From Aphelidium insulamus (Eukaryota; Aphelidiomycota; Aphelidea; Aphelidiaceae), in contig JAZDSV010000001.1 in NCBI GenBank assembly GCA_036784855.1, positions 1-64,000 on the forward strand: a stretch of 64,000 nt of DNA, written 5' to 3'. Both the position numbers and the translations under genes were made by a program. The notes beneath the pieces were generated by a model. The model was given only the letters and a program-made list of their open reading frames with translations, had not been told where the DNA came from and did no database searches. Shown here in pieces: positions 23,297 through 32,026 of this stretch. How positions within the stretch are numbered: position 1 is the first letter of the stretch; the number at the start of each line of letters is the position of its first letter.

Positions 23297-24725
23297 TCAT
23301 GAAGGCGGCGGTGGTGGCTGCGACACCAACCACTGAATGGCAGAGTCGAGATTGCCGCCGCAAGCCAACAAGGCGCGCAGATTTTGCTCTCTGTCTGGAA
23401 ATCCCATTTCTTGCAGCTGTGATAGTTCCTCAGTGAAGCGATCGGTAGACGGGGGCGATACAGGTGCAGTCGTTGTGGCAGGGGAAGATAAAGATGTAGC
23501 TACGGTCTCAAATGGTGCACTAGATGCTGGAGCGCCACTAAAGATCAATATACAGCATTTACCATCAGAAAATCTCACGTACAACTGCCATGGCGACGAT
23601 GGAAATGCGTATGGAAAGCCAGGAAACTGTGTGGCGGGTGCGCCATGTTGACCACGCAGCGAAGCCATCATTGATTCGAGTGGCGAATTGGACGACGGCA
23701 ACGCTTGCGGAGCAGTCGGTGGCGGTGCCCATGGATTCGGCAGAGAGCGATCGTTGACCTGACCGGTGGGTGCAGGTTGCACACCAAGCCGCGATGCCAG
23801 TTGCCTACTACGCTCCTGCTCCTGTGCCAGCTGTTCTGCACTCGGCGCCAGGTTGTTGGGATCTGTGCGCAGGGAACTACCGAGCATGCTCTGCAGCGCC
23901 GCCGCCCCGCCAGGCATGTTCTCAATGTTGACTAGAGAGCGGTCAGTACTGCGCAACATCTCCTGCATCAGGGCCGGATTGCGCGCCATCTCCGACATTT
24001 GGTCCAGAAACTCGCGGCTCTGCATCATCTGCGCCATCTCGGGATTTTCGTCCATTAGTGCGCGCATTCGCGGGTCCGCGCGCATCAATTGCCGCATAAT
24101 ATCCGGACTGGCCGTGAGTTGCTGTCACGCTACTGTGAATAGAGGATGATGCAAGCCCACACGGAATACCGTAGTTGGACATATAGACAGTCATATGTAC
24201 AGGCAGACAGGAATAACTACCTGCATCAGCGGGGACTGCATCATTGACCGCATGATGGCCGGATCGGCGTTCAGCATTGCAAATGGATCGCCGCGGGATG
24301 GCTGAGCAGTGGCCGTAGCAGTGGGCGATGGCTGCTGAGAGACGGTGGCAGTGGCCGGGGTGCTCACCGCGTGCACCGTACACCCATCCACAATGCCTGC
24401 GCGATGCTGTTAGCGCTGCAATACCGTCAAAGCTCCGTGACTCACCGCAGTCCCCGAGCAGCTCATCATCCCGCACGACACGCCCACCCACAACCAGCCG
24501 CAGTTGCCGGGGTGTGGCGGCGATGGTGGAGCCGAAACGGACGGGCGGCGTCGCGGATACACCCACGGCTACCACACGGTGCTTCAACTGCTTCACCGAC
24601 ATATGCCTGACGGCTGCATCGACATCATCACCGCCATCAGTGCTATTGCGTGCAAGCTGCACCTCGAGTCTACCGGGGCTGTCGGCAGGGCCGCCCGGAA
24701 ATGAATGCAGCACCGTCACAGTCAT
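23297..24725 (-). CDS. Ubiquilin/DSK2-like UBL-UBA shuttle protein
   Basis: Four exons (24446-24725, 24221-24396, 23583-24121, 23297-23537) encode 411 residues. Residues 1 to about 105 are a ubiquitin-like domain (KQLKHRV, RQLRLVVGGRVVRDDELL, then GIVDGCTVHAV). The middle has STI1-type repeats (SPDIMRQLMRADPRMRALMD and ALMQEMLRSTDRSLVNIENM). The C-terminus is a UBA domain (LQEMGFPDREQNLRALLACG, then LDSAIQWL). Ubiquilins carry ubiquitinated or membrane-protein clients to the proteasome. The 45-nt intron at 23538-23582 is a multiple of three and can be misread as coding. Confidence 0.92.
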
Positions 24726-24851
24726 AATTGGGCGTCTGATCAATGCAAACCAGTTGCCCTTTAGTGGAAGGTTTAACCACAGAGAGACACACACAAGCCA
24801 CTGGAACGCAATAGGTATATATATAATGGGTTATAACACGTTATATATACT

Positions 24852-24963
24852 AGTCGCGTGGACCCTTTAGCAGTGTCTGTATGGAATCAGACAAGAAACA
24901 CACACAGCTAGTAGATCCAACACTTATACGTACCAGTCGCGTGGACCCTTTAGCAGTGTCTGT
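24852..24963. repeat. 29-bp direct repeat, 83-bp spacing
   Basis: AGTCGCGTGGACCC followed by TTTAGCAGTGTCTGT occurs identically at 24852-24880 and 24935-24963. After each copy a GCTAGTAGA-like block follows at 24907 and 24984. The second copy also pairs with a downstream ACACACTGCTA to form an imperfect hairpin. Confidence 0.85.
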
Positions 24964-25035
24964 GTAATTAGACGAGACACACTGCTAGTAGAATATAGCA
25001 CGAGGATACTTGTTAGCCGGGCCATTTATTAAGGC

Positions 25036-25065
25036 GGCTACACGATAACGCGTCATCGTGTAGCC
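25036..25065. repeat. 30-bp near-perfect palindrome
   Basis: GGCTACACGAT (25036-25046) and its reverse complement ATCGTGTAGCC (25055-25065) flank an 8-base centre AACGCGTC. It would form a strong hairpin in DNA or RNA about 70 bp before the ankyrin-type gene's ATG. Confidence 0.9.
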
Positions 25066-25133
25066 AATCAGATCAAGCGGGACTGTTAGTTGGCAGTTGG
25101 CAGTATTTATCCGCCCCGCAGAAACTATTTACC

Positions 25134-26002
25134 ATGAAGAAAGTGTCTGCTGAACAACAGTGACCGCCAGAGTTGTGGTATGAAGTCCTTCGATACGTCG
25201 GTGGAGGCCACTACTTGCAAGTGGCTTCAGTCTGCCGAGTATTTAGAGAGCAATATGTGGCAATGTATGGCAGCAGAACCAAACGAGTCAAAGCCGTTAC
25301 TGTGCAAAAACTGCAGTGGGCACGAGCTAATGAATGTCCGTGGGATGAAAGGATATGTTCAAACGCCGCAGAGGGCGGCCACCTTGAGGTGCTACAGTGG
25401 GCTCATGCTAATGGATGTCCGTGGGATGAACAAACTTGCACTGATGCTGCCGAAAGTGGAAACTTGCAAGTGCTGCAATGGGTGCGCGCTAATGGATGTC
25501 CGTGGAATACCTGGACATGTACGTATGCTGCGTTGAATGGACATTTGGTAGTACTACAGTGGGCGCGTGTGAATGGATGTCCATGGGATGAGTGGACATG
25601 TTCCAATGCTGCGTTGAATGGACACTTGGGAGTGATCCAGTGGGCGCGTGCGAATGGATGTCCGTGCTTCATCCGCTGCAAGGTTTGGACACCTTGAGGT
25701 ACTACAGTGGGCACGCGCTAATGGATGTCCATGGGATAGACATACATGTTCATATGCTGCATTAAATGGGCACTTGACAATGCTACAATGGGCACGCGCA
25801 AATGGATGTCCATGGGATAGACAGACGTGTTCCAATGCTGCCAAGGTTTGGACACCTTGAGTTACTACAGTGGGCACACGCTAATGGATGTCCATGGGAT
25901 AGACAGACGTATCAAGAAGCTGCAGAGGGTGGACACTTGCACGTGTTGCAGTGGCTGAGTGACCAATATGACCGTGTGATGAACAGCACTGCGTTGTTCT
26001 AG
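25134..26002 (+). pseudogene. Broken F-box/ankyrin-type repeat gene (HLEVLQWARANGCPWD repeats)
   Basis: Begins with an F-box-like stretch (PPELWYEVLRYVGGGHYLQV), then eight or nine repeats of about 25 residues with the core HLEVLQWARANGCPWD. Repeats of this kind are known from large protein families in protists, algae and large DNA viruses, where an F-box usually links them to SCF ubiquitin ligases. The repeats are very alike at DNA level, pointing to recent unit duplication. The locus does not read through in a single frame and appears broken in about three places, so I treat it as a relic. Whether it began as a host or a virus gene cannot be told from this copy. Confidence 0.75.
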
Positions 26003-26129
26003 CCCGTATTGGACGCTACAGTTGGCGCATAGAGTGAGAACAAATTATACACAAGTTTTCACGCCATACATAAGTACTGATTAATACAAGTACCACTGCC
26101 ATTCTCTATGTACGGCATCCAGGATACCA

Positions 26130-27520
26130 TCACTCGACTAGCGCCGCGCCGTCCACCGGATCAATTCCATTGCGAGCCGGCTGCTGCTGACAGCGTGCTT
26201 GGTGCCGGCGCAGCTGTTTTGCAGTGCCAAATGTGCGGCTACAGCACGCAAACACCTCGTGCTCCACCGTCAGACTTTGATGGCGGTCAAGTTCGGCCAC
26301 CGAGTTGTATGTGCGATGGCAGTAGTGACATGTGCACTCCTGTATCAAGTTGCGCTGCCAGATGGGACGCTGTGCAGGCAATTCCAGTCCAATGCGCCCC
26401 ACTGGCCTCTGCAGTTGCGGCCTGCCAGCATTGTTATCATTATCATTGTGATGCTGCTGCTGCTGCTGCTGCTGCTGCTCGATGTTGCCATTGACTGCAT
26501 GCGCGTGTGGTGCAATTGCTGCGCCCGCGTGCGCGTAATTATGGCCATATTCACCGCCATGACCATCTCCATATTCATTGCCATCCTCTGGCGGCACGTA
26601 AAACAGCGAGCACTGGCAACCAGGTTGACCGTGCACATTCATCGCGGTCGGCACCTTTGACAGGTACTGCCGGCCGCACTTGAAGCAAAAGTAGGCCTGG
26701 CAGTAGACGCAGCGCATAAAGTTGCAGCCACCCATCGACTCGACGTAGATGCGGCAGGAGGGACAGGGGCGCCAGCGGTGTTCGAGCGCCAGTCGACGCA
26801 CAGCCAGATCGGCCGGCGCGCGCTCCGTCTCCGGCATCGTCAAGTACTGCCGACACGTGAACCCGCTGTGGAACGGGGAGCGGCACGACACGCACACGCG
26901 GCCGTCGCAGTGCGGACAGGTGTGCGCGCCGTGACTGTCTGCGGACTGGGCGGCCGCGTCGAATGAGCGCTGGCACTGCGGCAGCGGACAGCACACCGGC
27001 CTCTTCATCAGCGAGCACGCGTGCATGTCCACAAACTGCACATATGCACAGCATGCCTCGATGAGACCATGTATGCGTGTATGCAGGCACAGCCACTCAC
27101 CTTGTCCACGGTGTCGCCATCGATGTGATCATTGTCGCCGCTGGCATCGACAGTTGTCTGTAGGCGGCGCAGCATGTCCGCCACATTGTGCACCACCTGG
27201 CGGCAGGCGGGCACCGCGCATCTGAGGGGGAACAGCGCCCGGTCTCGCAGCATGGACAGCACCCACTGACGCAGACACGGTGCACAAAATGCATGTCCAC
27301 ACTCTAGATAGATGCCGGTATGGCCCCGCTGTGCCGCCGCCTTCATGCCTCGAAAGTGTTTAGTGCCGCTACTCACGGTGATGTCGGAGCAGATGTGGCA
27401 TGGAGTGTCGGTGGTGGTCGTGTCTTTTGTGGCCGTTACAGCCTTTGCACTGGCACGCCGAGCCCGGTTGCGCCTTGTCGGAGCGGCGGCAACGCGACGT
27501 GACAGCTTCAACGGCGCCAT
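26130..27520 (-). CDS. RBR-type E3 ubiquitin ligase with C-terminal C2H2 fingers
   Basis: Two exons (27101-27520, 26130-27035), 441 residues. After a basic N-terminus, RING1 starts CHICSD and continues ECGHAFCAPCLRQW with the CAVPAC pair. The IBR region has CPHCDGRVCVSCRSPFHSG. RING2 reads CPSCRIYVESMGGCNFMRC, then CQAYFCFKCG; the Cys of GGCN is in the position of the catalytic RBR cysteine that accepts ubiquitin as a thioester. A His/Gly/Asn-rich linker with eight Gln (CAG/CTG run near 26456-26479) leads to two fingers, CHYCHRTYNSVAELDRH and CCSRTFGTAKQLRRH. C2H2 fingers after an RBR module are unusual. Confidence 0.9.
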
Positions 27521-28283
27521 AAGAAGGTGTAGGGGGGAAGGTGAGCAGCCAAGGGTGTGCTGCAGCCATCTCTGACCGAGCTATATATATCGCGCGCGCG
27601 TGTGATGTGGCAGTGGACGCGACGATGATGTGGCACACCGATGAACAGCTGAACAGTCCCGCCGGCTAAATGTGGCATTGTCGCACACACCGTCACCGCA
27701 GCGATTATTCTTTGGCAACCCCGAAGTATGCATACAGCTATGTAACATTTGACACAACTAGTGATATATATCTCGTATTTGTAGTATTGATACATCAACA
27801 ATTTCATCACGTATGCGTACATATATTGGCAAGATGTAGAGAGGAGGTAAATCACTGGTCCTTGCGGGTGCGTTTTCCAAGCTCGTCTGGCTGGAGCATT
27901 CCTGCTAATCGGGGTATGCCTTGACGCGGCGCATAGCATGTGTCGCGGGAGGTTCGTAGCATAATAATGTAATGGCGTAGTATGTAGCATATGTAGCATA
28001 GTAATGGCCCCACCATCTATGACGTTTAGGCAGTAAGATTACCTATTAATTTCTTGTGGCAAGCACTGGTTAAGTGTCAGTCCCCTCACAATAGCCAGAT
28101 GTGAAGTTATGGACGTGAGCGCCATATAATCACCATACCACACGATACTAGGGTTCATCTAATAGCTAAACGTCCTAAATCTATCCAATGTTGAAGCGAA
28201 TTTTGATAAAATGATTAGATATATTCACGGTATGCCTATACTTAAGCCACCCAATTCAAGATAAAGATAAGTTCCAATTCAAA
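27521..28283. other. Intergenic region with no recognised gene
   Basis: 763 bp, AT-rich after 27,700. It contains a short AT/CG alternating tract (27582-27602) just upstream of the RBR start, and GTAGCATA-type short repeats near 27,980. No conserved ORF or RNA gene was seen. Confidence 0.5.
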
Positions 28284-28577
28284 CTATGGCGTATGTGTCA
28301 ATGTAAGCGTAGCGTGATGGTCCACGGCATCACCCTGAGGCGTGCTAGGAGCTTGCACATTGTCGGCGCTATAGCTTCGTCGCAGGCCTGCGCCGCCGCC
28401 CATCGCAGCCAAATTATTACTGGCCTTGGTCCGTTTCAATTTTGGGCGCGGTACCACGGCTGGATTGCTTTCCGGAGGAGTGGCAACATCAACAGCAGGA
28501 GGGGCAACCACAGTGCCGGCATTCACGGCAATCATGGCAAAGCAGGCAATGGTGACAACAGTGCGAGTGAACTTCAT
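28284..28577 (-). CDS. Small secreted protein of unknown function
   Basis: 97-codon ORF. It starts MKFTRTVVTIACFAMIAVNA, a textbook signal peptide with likely cleavage after NAG or a few residues later. The mature part is Pro/Val-rich, then basic and low in complexity, with no cysteines. No family is recognised. It stands alone between two spacers. The signal peptide is the only real evidence that it is a gene. Confidence 0.4.
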   Translation of the reverse strand: MKFTRTVVTIACFAMIAVNAGTVVAPPAVDVATPPESNPAVVPRPKLKRTKASNNLAAMGGGAGLRRSYSADNVQAPSTPQGDAVDHHATLTLTHTP

Positions 28578-28955
28578 AATGATTATTGCGACGATGGATT
28601 CAAAGTATTGCTGTTAACGATGTTGGTGCCGATGAAGTGCATTCCGGCCGCTTTTATGCACGGCCACTCGGGGCAATGGGGCTGCATGGAGATCTGATGG
28701 AGATCTTGATGGCGATTCGAGGTAATGGTGGCAGCTATATCTGGCCAGTCAGAAGCCATGATCAGGGATAATGGAGTGCATCCAGCCAATGCTATTGCTC
28801 ACTGACAAAGATAGTGGCGCCAGCACTTGCCGGGTAATGGCGCGCAGATATCTGCGACCAGTAATCGTGCCAGGTAATGGATACATAAAAATACAGTGAG
28901 GACTCCTCACTGTGGAGAACTTTTTATACAAAGAACAATCACCAAACAGCACCGA
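28578..28955. other. Divergent spacer between the small secreted ORF and COPE
   Basis: 378 bp between two outward-facing starts. No ORF with recognisable content. It should carry the COPE promoter and 5' leader. Confidence 0.5.
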
Positions 28956-29600
28956 ATGGCCGCGACAAACCTGCTGTACCCCGTGGCCACCCAGTTCCAC
29001 ATCGGCAACTACCAGGCGGCCATCAACCAGGCCAACAGCCTGCCCAGCTCTGCCACCGCCTCCCAGCCAGCTCTTGCCGCCACCAAGCTGACCTACATCT
29101 ACCGCAGCTACTTGGCGCAGAAAAAGTACTCGCTGCTCCTGAATGACATTGCACCCGCCGGAGCCGACCCATTGCACGCCATAATCCGCCTGCAAGCACA
29201 GTACTACTCTACCACTGACCGCCAGCAAAAGGTTGGTGGGTGACGGCGCTGCACATTGACGGCTCTCACACGCCATCATGTAGGACTCGGCATTGGCGGC
29301 TGCGAGGAGTGCCGCCGAGCAGTGCACCACCACGCCAGCCACCGCAGCCTGTCTGCTGGCGGAACTATTGCACAGTGACGGCGCCGTGAGTGAGGCGATG
29401 CAGTGCCTGGCGCCGCACACGCGCACCAATGTGGAGTGCATGGCATTCATGGTGCAACTGCTGCTGAGCATTCATCGGCTCGATCTGGCGGAGAAGCTGG
29501 GTGAACAGATGCACGCCATCGAGGAGGGAACCCTCACGCAGCTAACCGATGCGTGGCTCTGTCTGGCGGCGGTGCGTAGTGCATTAATATTGCATATAGA

Positions 29601-29645
<45 letters not shown>

Positions 29646-30127
29646 CCATATGACACTGCACAGGGCGGAGAGAAAAAGTGCCAGCAGGCATTCTACATGT
29701 TCCAAGAGTTGAAGGAGACTAGCGGCGCGTCCTGCAAGCTGTACAACGGCCAGGCCGCCTGTCACATGCAAACGGGCAAGTGGCAAGAAGCAGAGGCCCT
29801 TCTCATGGAGTCTCTTAATCGAGTGAGAGTGCTTATTATTATTATCATTTTATTATTTTATTGCAATTGACGCGCAACCAAGGTGCACGATGATCCCGAC
29901 ACGCTGGCCAACCTGGCAGTGTGCAGCCTGCACCTGCACAAACCCGTCGACATGGCCGATCGTTACATCTCGTGAGTCTTTGTATTCCGCTGGATGCACA
30001 TGGAATGCACCAATACTAATTTGATATAAATAGCCAGCTGAAGGACGCGGCACCGCAGTTTGCCGTGGTGACGGACTTGGACCTGAAGGAGTCGCTGTTT
30101 GACCGGCTGCAGGCGCAGTTTGCATAG
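28956..30127 (+). CDS. COPE: Coatomer subunit epsilon (COPE)
   Basis: Five exons (28956-29231, 29284-29571, 29664-29822, 29883-29971, 30034-30127) encode 301 residues; human COPE has 308. It begins with NLLYPVATQFHIGNYQAAIN, contains helical TPR-like repeats throughout, and ends FDRLQAQFA as expected for the family. It includes FQELKETSGASCKLYNGQA and WQEAEALLMESLNR. Epsilon-COP binds the C-terminus of alpha-COP in the coat of Golgi-to-ER vesicles. The intron at 29572-29663 contains a (TA)n run of about 40 bp. Confidence 0.95.
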
Positions 30128-30200
30128 TGGCGCATGTGGTGTCGTCAAATACATTATGTATTTGCCTGTACATATAGTTGTGCATACGTAGTTACCATAT

Positions 30201-31463
30201 ATGGCCGCACTGTGTGTCCGCGTGCTGCTGTGGCTGCTGTATGCGGCGCTGGCGTGGCTGTGTTGGAGCCTGCTGCGCTCCGGCCAGAACAGTGCTGCGC
30301 CACCGGTGCGCTCCGTCGACGACACCCACTCCGGTATCGGTTCACCGCCACGCCCAGCCAATGCAAGTTCACCAGACACCTGCACAGTGCATATATATCG
30401 CTCACGCCCAGCACTGTTCGACAGCCAGCCATCCACCTGATCACGCAGTGGTACTGGGACAGCAATGTGGAGCGCCGCCAAGAGCTTCTGGCGGCATTGA
30501 CGGCCAACTTGAACAATGCCCACATTGCCGCCATCCACCTCATCACACCCGGCACAGAGCTGGACGCACTGCGCTCCGGTCTGGAGTCCCTGCTGTTGCA
30601 GACTGTCCAACAGCGGCGGCGGGACAAGCTGCAATGGGTTCGCACCGGGCAGCCGGGGCGCCTACTGGCATCGGACGCGCTACAATACGCATCCACGTAT
30701 CTGCGCGGGCAGGCAGGTGCTGATGCATACTTGCTCTCTACGCCCCCACGCTTACACGGCTCTACCTCGCGCGGTAGATTGTCCTGCTGGCCAACCTGGA
30801 CATTTACTTTGACGACAGTCTGGCGCGCCTCCACACTGCCGGTGAGGGCGGCTTACTCTACGGCACTTGACTCACCGTGCTATGCCGCGCAGACTGTGAC
30901 CTGTCGCCGTACCGCGCCTACTTTCTGTCGCGGTACGAGCTGTCCGACAATGAGGACAGTTCCGCCATTGGCACACAGTGCGGCCCCAAGTTTATGGGCT
31001 CGGCGGATGTACGTGTATGGTGGCGTCACATGCCCGCTGACACGTGTGTGTGTGTGTGCGGGTAGACTGTTGCCTTTATCCCGCCCGTGCCACGCGCTCT
31101 TCTTCCACGCACGCGGCTGGCACTGGGCTCTTGGGGCATTGAGAGCCGCCTGATGTGGGAGTTTGAGCAGGCAAGTTGCTGGAGGGTACACCCTTACGCA
31201 ACCATCTCTCTCTCTAACCACGCCACCTGCAGCACGGCATCGAGGGCCGCAATCCCTGTTTCGATATCCGGTCGTGGCACCTGCACCGCAGCCGGGTCAA
31301 GAACACCGCGATGCCGCAGGTGAACATTGTGGGCGAGAAGAGCAGCATTGCCTTCCCCGACTTTCTGCTCTCCAACCGCACCCACCTGGACCATCCACAC
31401 CGACATGCACGCCAGCTAGAGCGTGAGGCACGTGCGCGCGCACCTGCAATAGATGGTACCTAG
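30201..31463 (+). CDS. Type II membrane protein, glycosyltransferase-like
   Basis: Six exons (30201-30362, 30425-30712, 30778-30841, 30893-31008, 31066-31170, 31233-31463) give 321 residues in frame. It opens with a single signal anchor (VLLWLLYAALAWLCWSLL), then IHLITQWYWDSNVERRQELL, IVLLANLDIYFDDSL, a YRAYFLSRYEL segment, and GRNPCFDIRSWHLHRS near the end. A similar order (TQFY, NxDIYFD, SRY/SRW, NPC-D-I--xH) is, from memory, found in poorly characterised proteins annotated as glycosyltransferase-like. The DIYFD acidic motif could bind a metal-nucleotide sugar. Three of its five introns use GC donors. Enzyme activity is inferred, not shown. Confidence 0.65.
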
Positions 31464-31526
31464 ATAGATAGCCTCGACACACGCAGGCACAGACAGACAG
31501 AGGAAAGACAGGACACAGACAGACAG

Positions 31527-32019
31527 ATGGGCATTGTGGGCGTTGGCGTGGACCTGCTCAACACGGCGCGCTTCCGTGCCGTCACCTTGCGCTCGCCAAA
31601 CTCCATGCGGCTGATGGCGCGGCGCATCCTCTCGGCGCCTGAGGTGCGGGAGTTTGACGCGCTTCCAGAAGATGCCCGGTTCGTGGCACCAACTGCTCGC
31701 ATCATCACGCTCACTGCGACGCGCACACAGCGTGCGGTACCTGAGCAATAGGTGGGCCGTCAAGGAGGCCGCGTACAAGGCATTGGCACCCGCGGGACTG
31801 CGCTGCAGGTGGCACCATCTGGCATTCACTGCGGCCAGTGCGGGGGACACGCGGCGCAAACACCTCACCCTACTGGACGCGCTGTACGACGACAGGCCCC
31901 GGGCTGCACCACACCGCGGACGGTTGCACGCACACGCGTCACTCTCACACGACGGAGACTTTGTCACGGCGGTGGTCATTGTGGAACATGTTGGCACATC
32001 GACACACGGAGACATATGA
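31527..32019 (+). CDS. Holo-[acyl-carrier-protein] synthase (AcpS-type phosphopantetheinyl transferase)
   Basis: Two exons (31527-31678, 31731-32019), 146 residues, the normal AcpS size. GVGVDLLNTARF supplies the magnesium-binding Asp, and the splice builds RYLSNRWAVKEAAYKALAP, the W-x2-KEA-x3-KA signature. SLSHDGDFVTAVVIVE is the family's C-terminal strand. It moves 4'-phosphopantetheine from CoA to a serine of an acyl carrier protein, in fungi and animals mainly the mitochondrial one. Its stop is only 7 bp from the proposed RTEL1 stop on the other strand. Confidence 0.92.
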
Positions 32020-32026
32020 CTACATA

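Larger units (their letters stand above)
24726..25133. other. Repeat-bearing spacer upstream of the ankyrin-type gene
   Basis: 408 bp with no gene. It holds an imperfect 83-bp direct repeat (24852 and 24935) and a 30-bp palindrome (25036-25065), described separately. No TATA box or RNA gene could be assigned with confidence. Confidence 0.6.

Noticed and set aside
25320-25930. Regular ~75-nt repeats as a CRISPR or satellite array
   Set aside because: They translate into ankyrin-type repeat units and there are no unique spacers.
26108-26660. Plus-strand frames across the RBR ligase
   Set aside because: Antisense of the IBR/RING2 and zinc-finger codons.
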